Assembly: GCA_002897115.2 (NCBI GenBank)
Contig: BCIH01000003.1
Coordinates: 899,805 to 963,804, forward strand
Reading direction: 5' to 3'
DNA length: 64,000 nt
Origin: Prototheca cutis
Lineage: Eukaryota > Chlorophyta > Trebouxiophyceae > Chlorellales > Chlorellaceae
Part shown: positions 47,433-58,768 of the stretch, piece by piece
Layout of the letters: every line of letters begins with the position of its first letter
Numbering within the stretch: the first letter of the stretch is position 1
The notes under the pieces: generated by a model
Database searches by the model: none
What the model saw: the letters and a program-made list of their open reading frames with translations, nothing else
What the model was told of the DNA's origin: nothing
Made by a program: the position numbers and the translations under genes

Positions 47433-48160
47433 CTCGCGGGGCCGTTGACCTCCCGCTCGCGCGTCTCGCGGCGCCTCTTGCGATCCCAATGCTCCCTGCG
47501 GGCCCGTGCATCCAGCTCCTTCCGGCGGTCCTTGACGTTGAGGATCAGGTTCATGGTGCCCCGCACGTGCTCGCCAAAGTGCTTGCGAACGTTGGCCTCC
47601 ACCGCCGCGCACTGGGCTTCTCCCCAGTACTTGGCATCCTGCACGTCAAGGAGCAGCCAGCTCGTCCACCACGTGGTCTGGGCCATTATGTGCCTATCCA
47701 TTATAGACAATCCTGCATTCAGCCCGNGATGCAAGCAGCACATGCAACCACAACTCAATCAGTCACCTGGTTCGGTGCGTGGTAGAACTGCCGCCGCTCG
47801 TACGCAGTCGCCTGCTGGAACATGGGCCAGGACCTCTGGAAACGGTCACGGAAGAACATCGTTTCGGGGTTTGTTGTTTTCCTCCTAGGGGGAGTAGCTG
47901 ACCATGTAAAGGAAGGCCTCGGAAAAGAACCTGGGGCAGATGAACCGCGTTGCAAAGTCTGCACTGCCCGCCTCGTCCTCCTCGAGCAACACGAGTGCGG
48001 CAAAGTGCGAGGCATGCTGCTTCACGGGATGCATCTTTTGGACATACTGCTCCTGAGGACCATGGAACATGCGCTTCCAGGTCGCCAGCACCGACGCCTT
48101 GGCGGCCCTAAAGACGCCCTTGAGCGCCTCCCGCCCGCGGCCCCAAAAGTCCCGGTCCAT
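47433..48160 (-). CDS. Unrecognised protein, C-terminus lost in the assembly gap
   Basis: The ATG at 48160 starts MDRDFWGRGREALKGVFRAA, continuing KASVLATWKRMFHGPQEQYV and HFAALVLLEEDEAGSADFAT to YMVSYSP (exon 1, to about 47888). A second short exon reads RFQRSWPMFQQATAYERRQF YHAPNQVT (to about 47765). A third reads TWWTSWLLLDVQDAKYWGEA, NVRKHFGEHVRGTMNLILNV and a highly charged Arg/Lys/Glu helix running into the gap. The composition is aromatic- and Arg-rich and looks like a folded protein, but I do not recognise the family. A degraded copy of the first exon lies about 290 bp upstream. Confidence 0.55.
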
Positions 48161-48334
48161 CGACCTCGCAATCCTGCCTGCTGGAACAAATGGGTGGATG
48201 GATTGGGCAGGCCGGCGTAAAGTCTCCCACCTTCGGCACCTTCAGTTGGGGGGCGGTTAGAATGCCAACGCGCGCACGGGACAGCGCCGCCTTCCAGAAC
48301 GGGAACTCACGAGCTGATGTCGACTTGGCTCTCC

Positions 48335-48453
48335 TATTCGTCCAGAAGACCATGGAACCTGCGCTGGCAGGTCGCACGCACTGACGCCTTGACGGTCGTC
48401 ATGGCGCCCCTGGGCGCCTCCCGCCCGCTACCCCAAAAGTTGCGGGCCATTCG
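48335..48453 (-). pseudogene. Decayed tandem duplicate of first exon of the neighbouring gene
   Basis: The minus strand from ATG 48450 reads MARNFWGSGREAPRGAMTTV then KASVRATCQRRFHGLLDE followed by a stop. This aligns residue by residue with the intact exon at 48160 (MDRDFWGRGREALKGVFRAA, KASVLATWKRMFHGPQEQ). Nucleotide identity is clear over roughly 120 bp (shared CCATGGAAC and GCGCCTCCCGCCCGC stretches) with many substitutions. It is a partial tandem duplication, now without a continuing frame. Confidence 0.65.
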
Positions 48454-49039
48454 CGTTGCACCCGTTATTGTAATGGGTGCATGAAATAGATAGGTTCGCG
48501 GGGAATCCCCGTATGTTGTGCCGAGTTCCCACTGGCCGACCCGTCTCGGGAGACCCGGTGCCGTGCCAGGCTCAATTTCCGGGACCTTGTAAAACCTCCT
48601 TGTACGCCCTGTCCCATAAAGGAACTAAGCCCATTTTCTGGGCAACGCGGCAAGGGAATGTGGTCAAACAGACATTTTGGGAGACATGCCCTTGCTGCGC
48701 GGGTGGGAGTCGATGGATCTCGAGAAGGTTTCATCATTTTCTGCCGTCACTGTACAGCAGCAGGAGATTGCAGGGCGTAGCTGGGGGAAGGTTGCAGAGC
48801 TTTGTTGTTCTTCCAAAGCAGGCAGAAGACGCACTGCCACTGCGTTTTAGGTGTTTTTCCTGGTAACTTTCTCCAGGCATAATAAACCCACGCCCACACA
48901 GGCGGGTACCTCCACTGCAAAGGGTTTGGCAACAAGGACGAACCAAATTTTCCAGCGCCACCGACGGATTGGCGGCAGCTGATCGGGAAGCCTGTGGTGT
49001 CTAAGCAGTTCTTGTATCGTTTCAGTGGCGGGCCGGGTC
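48454..49039. other. Region between decayed duplicate and ferric reductase A
   Basis: No gene is recognised. It includes the 3' untranslated region of ferric reductase A at its right end and possibly more of the decayed duplicated gene. Confidence 0.4.
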
Positions 49040-52000
49040 TCACAGAAAACCCGCCATCTTGTGGAAATCATAAAACACCCCATTCCTCAAGTTGTCGTTC
49101 ATGGAGGCAGTCAGCAGGTGCGCCGACTTGGTCATCGGATCGGGACCTGGGAAAGTTGTCGCCGGGGAGGGGGACTTTTTGTTAATTTTTTTTTGAGAAG
49201 GGGGAGGGGGGGGATACATTACATTGCATTCTTGATACTCCAGCCTTGTGATGACCCAGTAACCGAGGACAGACCGACCAACCATGATCAACTCACCTGC
49301 GGCGTAGACGCCAATGTGGCTTGCCCCCGTTTCCCTGGCGGCCGTCTCCAGGATGGTCCGGAAGTCGGGGCGGCCCAAGTTGATGGGAATGCCGGCGTCC
49401 GAGCCCGGCAGCCCCACAGTGTTGCCCGCCTGTGAGTGTGCATGTGACGGACTGTGTAAAAGCACAGCCCACAGAAAGGCCACGGCCCACTGCACGACAG
49501 CACCAATCGGCCCGCCAAAACCCCCCTGGCCGTACCAGTTCGCAGCCCATGGAAGATGGGTCCCAGTCGCCGTCGAATGCGCGCATCAGTTCCTCAGACT
49601 TGGAGCCGGCACGGGTGTCCTTCCAGTACCTGCGGGGCAATGAGTCTGTCAATCGGTTGGATGGAGCGAGCGAGCAGGCATGTGAGTCGTCAAGACCATC
49701 ATCTGGCCACGGTGTGTGCAATGTGCAACCCCACTCCCCAACCTTCCAACGACCATTGCACTCACCGGTAGAGGTGTGGCAGGAACACGCAGACAAGGAA
49801 GGGGAAACCGAGGCCCATGATAAAAGTGGAGAAGAAATCAATCATGGCAAATTTCCAGTACATGCTGTTGTATGGGAAGGCTTCGCCCGCGCTCTGGTAA
49901 TAGGTCGCGGCCTCGCCGTACCAGGTGTAGGCCAGTGCGTGACCAAAGAAGCCCGAGGTGAAGACGAGGCAGATGACGGTCATCGTGTGCAGTGGCCCCG
50001 TGGTTTGCGGCTGCATCCGACGCGCAGTGTTCCACCAAAAGGGCGAGGCGTTGCGGAAGCGCAGACGCAGGTCGTCCTTGGGCTTGACCTCGGAGGAACT
50101 GTTGCCCGAGTCGGAGCCNCGGGAGCTCACCTTGTCCAGCGTGTCGAGCTTGGTGTGGCCGGGGGCATCCAGTGCCTCCTTGCCCGTGTACCACAGGCTG
50201 GTGGTCAGCCAGCCGCTCGAGTCCATGGACGCCGCGGCCACGGCCTGGTCCATCACGCAAAACTCCACCGCATGCCGCGCAGCCCACACAAAGTAGACCT
50301 TGCTGGGGCTGGGGGACTTGCCGGCCCCGCGCCGAGCAACCAGGTCCGACAGCACCCGCAGCACCGATGTACTCTGTCAGCGTTTGTATGGCAATGGGGG
50401 TTGTTCTAGGGTGTTGTTTTCCTGGTTTGTTCACGGCATCGGGTCTTCCCATGCACTGGTCCTCACTCCTCCGTCCTAGAACACTCCGTTATGCTTTCTT
50501 CCCCAAATGGACGCCCCCACTTCAAAAATAAATCAACGCACCGCGATGCCGCCGGCCAAAACCACCACGACGTCGTCCTGGCGCCAGGCGTGAGGCCCGC
50601 CGGCCGGCGGGCAGCTGGCGCGGATGGCCAAGGGTTCCCGGAGCTTGAGCTGGTGCAGGAGGCGCTCGGTCCAGTTCCCAAAGCGCTTGATGCGCACCGT
50701 CAGCATGCCCTCAGCCGACTGCTGGCTGATGGTGAAGGGGTGCCACTGCCAGCGCGAGATGCCAGGGATGAGCAGGTAGATGTCGTGCAGCGGGCATCCC
50801 CGCGCACGCTGCAGCGCGTGTGTTTTTGGGCATTGGTGGGGGACGGCGTGTTGATGAGCAGTCTGTGCAAGCCGGCCCGCCATCAATCGGCATGCATGCA
50901 TGTATGGAACGCTAACGACCCAACCAACCTTGGAGGCCTGGATCTGGAGTGTGACCACGTCCTCGCTGGCATTCACCCCACAGTTGGCAATGGTTGTGGT
51001 GTTGGCATGAGCCCCGGCACGCAGCACCAGGTCGATGAACCACAGCATGAGGCCTGCGGTGTTTGGGCGGAGGGGTCCAGCGGGATTTGTTGTCTTGGGG
51101 AGGGTTTTACACGTCGCACCCAGGCCGTTCAGTTCCCGTGGGTACACTCAAACCCCGCCATCCTGCACACCTGGCGTGAAGTAGATCCAAGAACCCGAGT
51201 AATGGATGTATGCGAAAAAAGTAAAGCCGAGGAAGCAGACGAGGTGGAAGCGGTAGTAGACCTGGAGGAGGGGGGGGTGATGTGCCCAAGCCGCGTGAGA
51301 AGCGGCACTCGGTGCACGGGAGGCAATCCTGCATGATGCGTCCAGAAGGGCACCAAGTTCTGCCAAGAGCGTCCCCAGTCTTGCCCAGATCGGTCAGTGC
51401 ACTCCATTCCCGTCGTGAAGCACCTCGTCGCACCTCCCAGAACCCACGCCGGCACCACTCCATGGAGGTGACCCAGAGTGCCAAGCCAAAGAACCAGGAG
51501 ATGGACCCAGCCAAGTAGTTGATGGAGCTCTCCGTGGACCAATCCGAGAATTCGGTCCAGAACCTGTCGGTGTACACAAGCAAGGTCCGCGTGGGTGTTT
51601 CAGCTCTCAACGGGTGCACCCAGCGGTCGCATCACGTGTCGTGCAACAGCGCTTGCGGAATATGGGGGGGTCGCCCTGTGCACCTGCCGCAGCACACCCC
51701 TTACTTCCCTGCTACAACATCATCAAACCAGTACCTCCCCTGACTCACTGGTGGGTGACGCCCCAGAAGATGTAGTAGAGGATGCCGTGCAGGCTGACGA
51801 CCCACATCGTGATGTGGCCCATCCAGCGGTGCCACCGGATCATGGCATGGTAGTCGAGCCCTGTAAGGCTTTGCAGGTAGTTGCTCTGGGGAATGGGGAG
51901 CAGCAGGAGCCAGACGTCGATGAACAGGATGACGCCAAAGTACAGGGCAGCCCACTCCAGGCGCAGCTGCCACGTGTAGTAGGGTGTGCGGATGCCAGTC

Positions 52001-52810
52001 TCGGCCACTGCGCGCAGTCGCGCGTTGTAGCCGGTCATGCCCACGGTGAACCAGAGGACGTTCAGCATGATGGCGGTGGACATCACAAGGGCATCCAGCA
52101 CGCTCATGCCACCGCAAAACCACGAGAAGAAGCGCCGGGGGGGGAGCTGGTACGACATCACCCGCCGACCCTGTGCCGGTGGATGGATGGACAGGAGGTT
52201 GGCCAGAAGGGGAGAAAAAGGTGGCTGAGACGCGGTTGTGGCGAGATGTGAGGATGTCTCATTGCCGAGTAGTCAATGCAGTGTGCCATTAGGAAAATCA
52301 GCGTGCAATGCACTCGTTCATGCGCATCGGGCCAGGATGGCCAGGCCCCTGCTTGCACGCAGGCACAACATCGTGGTGCATGCTGGCCCAAAAAAACCGT
52401 ACCATCAGCTGCATCTTCCGGAGCACTTTGGGCTTCGTGTCGTTGGGCAAGCGCTGGGCCAAGGTCACAAACAGCGCCCCTCCACCCAGTGGCATCCACA
52501 GGAACAGGATGTAGAAGGAATCATACTGGTCGACGAACTTGACGGGGGGATCAAGCGGGCGGCTGTACGTGTACACGAGACCTAGCCGATCCATCGACTT
52601 GCCGAAAATGCGGTAGAACTCGTCATAATAAAAGTACTGACACCAAATATAGACGGTGAGAAGAAGACCGGCTCCAGAGATCAGCTTGAGCAGCGAGCGG
52701 AGGTAGGGCGAAGCCTTTCGCAGTGGGCCCGGCTGCGGCCTTTGCGCCGGGGCTGCAAAGCCGACCCCATCCGGTGGCCCTGCCACAGTCTTCATCAAGT
52801 TCGAGTCCAT
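49040..52810 (-). CDS. FRE: Ferric-chelate reductase A (FRO/NOX family), tandem copy 1
   Basis: ATG 52810 (MDSNLMKTVAGPPDGVGFAA) is the likely start. The protein opens with a membrane helix (LISGAGLLLTVYIWCQYFYY), then RFFSWFCGGMSVLDALVMST and LFIDVWLLLLPIP. The heme-binding helices are YHAMIRWHRWMGHITMWVVS with LHGILYYI, and VCFLGFTFFAYIHYSGSWIY. The FAD motif is WHPFTISQQS; the NADPH strand is VVVVLAGGIA. Two more helices (MTVICLVFTSGFFGHALAY; IDFFSTFIMGLGFPFLVCVF) interrupt the dehydrogenase domain before GIPINLGRPDFRTILETAAR, GPDPM and the end GVFYDFHKMAGFL. Ten exons are inferred. The enzyme moves electrons from cytosolic NADPH across the membrane to extracellular Fe(III) or Cu(II), and should be iron-regulated. 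Paralogue B follows directly upstream, in the same orientation. Confidence 0.88.
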
Positions 52811-53432
52811 CAACCAATGATGCAGGGTGTTTGCACCGAAATCAGTTTGGGTGCGCTTTGGCGGCCATGCACTGGCTTTGTGGTCACCAGCGCGGCGCAG
52901 AGCGTGTGCCACGCGTGCGGACATGCGCGCACTCGTCTGTGCGCTCTTAGGGTTTCCAGAATCTCTGCAGCGAGGGGGCACTTCATCTTCGAGAGATCCA
53001 CACAATGGTACGGACACAGCGCGGTGCAAACCGTATCACTCACTCAAATACCTCTGACTGTTTTTCCTTTTGTGGTCGCTAGTTCGATTTTGCAGTCCAT
53101 GGCCTTCGAGCAGCTAATTCTTCCGGGGCGCCATCCTCGTTATAACCCCTGCCGATATACGTCTTTCGGGCGTCTCCACAGTGAAATTATGAACCGCGAG
53201 CGGGACAAACACATATCAAGTACTTGGAAACAATTCAGATGCGGCGGGCAATCACTGACGCGACCATCTTCAGAGATGAACGCCGGAGCGCGCGGGATGC
53301 GCAGTGAAGCGGATCTGGCGAAGTCGAGGAGGCCATTGACTATGCACTCAAACCGGGAGCAAAATGAAGTCAGTCCATACGGCACATGAATGAAATAGTT
53401 TCCGGCATAACATACACAGTATACAGACACAG
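52811..53432. other. Spacer between the tandem ferric reductases
   Basis: About 620 bp holding the promoter of copy A and the 3' untranslated region of copy B. Open frames extending upstream of 52810 are not conserved. No third gene was seen. Confidence 0.5.
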
Positions 53433-56400
53433 TCATAGGGACGTCGCCATTCTCCTGATGAGAACCCTTGTCGGCGATTTTGTCACTCGATCCAAGTCGG
53501 AGGCAGCCAGAACAGCTGCCTGGTACATGCCCTCCGGCCCTACGAACAGTCCATGCCATCGGGTAGTTGAAGCCAAGGGCCATAGTATCCAATGCGTTGC
53601 GTGATCTTTGCACGCATACGCTTTCGATGGTCGTCATCCGCAAGGGGCCCCGGCACGTGACGCTGTCCATGACACGACCCCGGCCCNCATTGCGCACGCC
53701 CTCACCTGCGATCAGAACCGCCACTGATGCGCCCTCAGTCGCGATCGAATCCAGCTCAACCTTTAAATCAGGCCGGCCTATGGATATTGGTACGCCTTGT
53801 GACGGGGACAACCCGGGGATTCGGAGGAAGCCGTCATCCTGCAGGGAGCGAAATGCAACAGGGTTGCGAGTGCAGTCGGCACCAGAGAACGGGCAGTCGT
53901 CACCCTGCTGCGCCTCAGACAAAATCCGTCCCAAGACAAGCGCGTACCACATGACATGAGGCATGGTGCATCGCAGCCTCGCTGTCGCCCTCGCTGTCGT
54001 GGAGTGTGCTCGAGAATCCAGGTCCGACGAGGGCCTCCTCCTCAGACTGAAGGCCCCTGGGAACGGTCTCCCACTCCTGGCCTTTGCAGGGCCTCGATGC
54101 CCTCCATCGCCACCACAGCATGAACGGCACTTGCACCAGCAGGTATGGAAGGCCGAGTCCACATATGCAGAAGCCTGCTATGGACAGAGCCCCCACCTGT
54201 GCGGGTGGTGGTGGTGGGGGTGGGGTTGGAATTGAAGGGGGGGGGGAGCCTGCGAACATCAGCTGTGCAGAATACAGCCAAGCAGGTGGCATGGACATTC
54301 CGCACTCTTGACGCAACTCAGGGTCCGGCACCAAGTTCTAATCAATACTGTCTCGAGGGGGGGATATGGTAGGGAACCCAGTTCGGCAGGATTGAGATCC
54401 TGCACTCAGACCGCTGCTGCTCCTCGGCCCCCATTCCCAGCGCGCAGCCTCACCTTGCTGTAGATCTGCAGAATTGTCCCCGGCGCCAGCAACCCCGACT
54501 TTTGGGCGCATTCAGCTTCAGCCAGCCAGGACCAGGGCAGGAGCAGTCCGGCGCTGCCGCCCAGGAAAGCGAGAATATGCAGGGCCATCAAGTGCTGCGG
54601 GCCGGCGTGGGCAGGTGCCAGAGGTCTGCGGCAGGGTTTGATGGAGGGTGTGCAGGGGTTTGTCGGACACTGGGAGGGGTACCGTGGATCCTGGCAGCAC
54701 CGCTGACGACCGCCTTTGGCTCGGGTAGGAACCAATGCCCAGGCGATGCACCTCGGGGTCAACCCTGGCCTGCATCATCCACAACATGCAATGTGCCCAC
54801 AATGACTGCGGCACCACGTGCCTTGGATGATGGGCAGTGCAGGACCTCAGGCGCTGCATCGTGGCGCTCCTCCAGCTCAGTGCGGGGCCTGTCACCGGCG
54901 GTGGGCTCCCTGGCAGCGACCCGTCCGGCTTGGTGACACTGTCCAGTGCCTCCATCTCCATGCCACTGCTCGCAAGGCTGCTGGTCTCTATGTCTGCCGG
55001 CGGCCGTGTGAGGTGCAGTCGTAGCTCGAACCAGCCGCCGGGCGCCCTGCATGGTGATTGTGGGAAATCTTGTAAAAAATGGGGAGGTGGGCACGGGCGG
55101 AGGACAACTGCGATGCTGCGAGCGGAAGGCAGCCAACCCCCAGGTCATTGCCCTCCTCATGATCAGGGGGAATCAGGCATGCATCACCTGCTCCTCTGCT
55201 GCAGACCGTCATTCGCGTGAAAAGAAAAAGCACACCCACCACCCTCCCCCTCAGCCAACCACAACAACCCGCCAAACCCCCGCTCACAGTGCGGCGGCGG
55301 CCACGGCCGGTGGAAGGACACAAAACTCTGAGGCGTGGCGCACGCTCCACAGCAGGACGACACGCTTGGGTCGGGCAGCGGGACAGGAGAACATGGTGTG
55401 GAGGGACTCCTGCACCGCAGTGATGCCGATGCCCCCGACGATGAGCAGCACTGCCTCTGCACCAGCCCATGGATGGCCGTGGGACAGCAGCCGTCGTGGC
55501 AGCGAGGCCCGCACCTCCAGCTGCATATCGGCTGTCGCAACCGCACGATGCAGCGCCTGTCATAATATGTTTGTGTGTAGGTGTGCGAAGAATTCAGGCA
55601 TGTGTTTCTGCCAGTCATATGTGCGGAGCCATCGCTCTCTGCCCTGGCAGGGTTTGATGTGCCCCTACGCACCCCGACCCCGCGGACCACCTCCAGCGCA
55701 CCTTGGTCCAGGAACCTTCCCTCTTGACGCAGAGCGTGAGTGTGCCCGGCCCAGCATCGGTCGCCGGCGTGGAGTGCGAGATGCTAAAGGGGTGCCAGCT
55801 CCACCTTGACAGCTTGGGGATCATCAACGACATGTCCCCAAATGGGCATCCCCTCTGTGAAAGACAGGGGCACACGGTGAGCAGCCCATGTGCAACGAAC
55901 GAGCTCCCAGTGACGGGGTCTCACTCGGAATGCATGGCAATCTGGGCTGTGGGATATTTCCTGGGGCCCTTCATCTGGAGTCAAATGCAGGACATCACAT
56001 CACATGGCTCCCCTCAACACGATGGCAAGTCCAAGCACCCTCCCTGCCCAGCCAACCTGGGTGTGTTGGAGCTTGAGGGAGAGAATGTCCCGCTCCGAGT
56101 CCAGGCACACACTCTGCACTGCCGTCGGGGCGGCCGTCTGTGTGCTGCGCTGCAGCAGGTCGACACCCCAGAGCAAGAGTCCTGCGGATGCATGGGGGCC
56201 CGATCAGGGACTGCGCTGTCACTGCGGTATGCCTGGGAGCTCAGTCTGCCTCGGGTGGTCCTTGAACCCCAGGGTTTATTCCCTGCATGCGGGCCCAGTC
56301 GTGCATGCACCCCCAGGCGCACCAGGGGTGAAGTACCGCCATGAACCAGAGTAATGAATGCAGGCTAGCACCATAAACCCCAGGAAGAAGACAATGTGGA

Positions 56401-58535
56401 ACTGATAAAAGACCTATGGTGGCATGTGAAAGGCATAAGAAGTGGTTTGATTCTCGGAAACGGTGTCTGGCTGCTTGCCTTTCAAGCGCAATGCTCTGAC
56501 CCCCCCTCCCACACACACGCGATCCAGTCCACCTCAGTACACTCACAGAGTACGCCTTGCGGCGGAATGCTTGACGAGAGGTGATGCCCAGGATGTACAC
56601 GCAGACAAAGGATAGGGTGCCCGCAAGGTTGTTGATCTTGCGGATCGTGCCCCAGTCCCAAAACTCGACCCAAAATCTGCACAGAGGCAGAATCATCCTT
56701 GCGCAGAGTTGTTGTCCGAGAAATCACGCTTGTGCAGTCGAGTTTCCAAACAGCCAGGCCCCACAAAAGGCAGCAGTTTGGCATGAGGCGGCGGCTCCTG
56801 GTGGCGAGCGCACCCCCACCCCAGCAAGACCCATTGCCACCCAATGGGCAGCTTCGTCGGACATCACGTCAACCCCCCATCTGCCCATAAAACAGTGTCC
56901 AACAGATCCATCACCACACACCTATGTGCTATGAGCCAGTAAATATACGTAAGCAGGCCGTGCAGCAGGAGCAAGTAGATCGACACCACACCCAGGAACC
57001 TGGTGAAAAGAAAGCGCAAGTTGGGGCTTCATGAAATAGATGGATGGCTTGTGCCGGTGATGCGGCTCGCACCCTGCAGCATCGCAGCATATCATCCCAC
57101 CTTGTTCTCGGAAGAGTGTCATTGTATGGCCCCCAGCGCTGTGTGTCAGGACCAACCATCCCACCATGCAGCCAGAACAGAAACATGTGTGCCCATCCCA
57201 ACGCACTTGTGGTACCGCAGCATGCCTGGGGTGTCTTGTCCCGTAAGCTCTTGCAGGAAAGACCAGCGTGGAATTGGCAGAAACAGAAGAAACAAGTCGA
57301 TGAACATGAGTACGCCGAATTGTTTGCCAGCCCTGTGTTGATTGGTGGCGGCGTTTGTCTTGGGGTAATAAACGGGGGGGGGGAAAGCAGATTGGGGGGG
57401 CAGAAGAGTGGATTTGCGGGGGCTTTGAATAAAGAATTCATCGACATCATCCCACCATCCATCCATCCATCCAAGCATGCTCCGTGGCACGAGGGAGGAC
57501 AGGACCCAAGCAGACTGACTGATGGGTGAATAAACTACCATAAAGGTTCCCGCCGCATCACTCCCCAATCAACCCTTTCCTAACCAAGGGCTTACTGCTT
57601 GAGGTACAGGTTCCAGATTGGGTAACCAAGGCTCGTGCCTGCCTCCCGCACTGCACAAGGTGTGTTGACAGGAGAGGGATTCTCAGTGTCAGAACCTCCT
57701 CGTCGTCAGGTCCCCGCCGAGTGACCCAGTCAATGAATCAATCGCCACCAGGACTTTGCCCACCAGGCAGATCCCCACACGGACGCATGAATGCGCATGC
57801 ACGGAAGTGATTCGGCAGCCCACAACTCTCACTCACTCTGGGATATGTCGGCGTGCGTCCTCTTCATGGGTGGTAGAAAGTAGGCCACGTGCATGGCTGC
57901 AAGGCCGACGAGGAGCAAGCCGTCCAGCACGCTTACGTCATCCAGCACGACAATCCAAAACTTCACAGGTGGCAGTCGGAGCTGGAGGAACCAGCGCAGC
58001 TGCAGTGTGCGGTCGGGAGGTGGGGGAGATGCGGGACGGCCGAAATCTTGCTTGCTTCATGGCATGGCAAGCCCCACATGTCAGTGGGGCCCCACTGCCT
58101 ACGCTGAGGTGGCAACACCACTACGACCGTCCTCCATACACTCCACGTTCTCTCATGCCACAAAAGGAAATGAATTTCCACACATCCAATGTGCAACCAT
58201 TCAAACCATTCCATCAGTTTCTGTGCGCGCACCTTGAATTTGAGCCGCCCCCACCAGCCTGATGAAGGGTGCCGGGGAGCCGCGTGGAAGCAGGCGCTTG
58301 CCAGCACCAACACGGCGGAGACCAGGAGGGGCCCCCAGCCCACCAGCAATCTGGCAACAGACTTGCCATACCACAAATATACTGTCGGGTGCTCGCAGTA
58401 ATGGTAATTAATGTTCAACCGCGAGTACCATTGCGGGGGGAAGGCCAGGGCCTTGCTCAGGAAAGCTGCCGAGAGACACAAGGCCGCCCACGCCAGCGCC
58501 CGCAGCAACGATCCGATCTGGCGACCGCAAGACAT
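53433..58535 (-). CDS. FRE: Ferric-chelate reductase B (FRO/NOX family), tandem copy 2
   Basis: ATG 58535 gives MSCGRQIGSLLRALAWAALC. Further exons carry VKFWIVVLDDVSVLDGLLLV, GVLMFIDLFLLFLPIPRWSF, the heme helices (GMLRYHK; FLGVVSIYLLLLHGLLTYIY; FLGFMVLACIHYSGSWRYFT), INNLAGTLSFVCVYILGITS, the FAD motif WHPFSISHS and the NADPH motif VLLIVGGIGITAVQ. Two extra helices follow (LMALHILAFLGGSAGLLLPW; GFCICGLGLPYLLVQVPFML), then GVPISIGRPDLKVELDSIAT and FVGPEGMYQAAVLAASDLDR, ending VLIRRMATSL at 53433. About thirteen exons; it shares every landmark and the two-helix insertion with copy A but is diverged, so the duplication is not recent. The role is the same transmembrane metal reduction. Confidence 0.85.
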
Positions 58536-58768
58536 AGCCCCAATGCACAGAAGGCATGGTGATCCGTATCCTCAACGTTTGAGCTTGCCAGGGGCCCGGG
58601 CCCCTCATTCCCATGGGCCTTCCGTGTAGTCAACCTTCTCCCGACACCCGAGGAGAGTGCCGGCGCACGCACCGGGCGTGTGCCCGGCACGCTTCGGCTA
58701 CCGAAAGAAGCCCCACGCCTCTGCGGCCCGGGTTCCTGATCAGACATTCCTTGTAATTACAGGGCAAC

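Noticed and set aside
53140..54162. A third ferric reductase gene between copies A and B
   Set aside because: The exons here (GRPDL, GPEGM and the RRMATSL end) supply exactly the missing C-terminus of copy B, so they belong to one gene.
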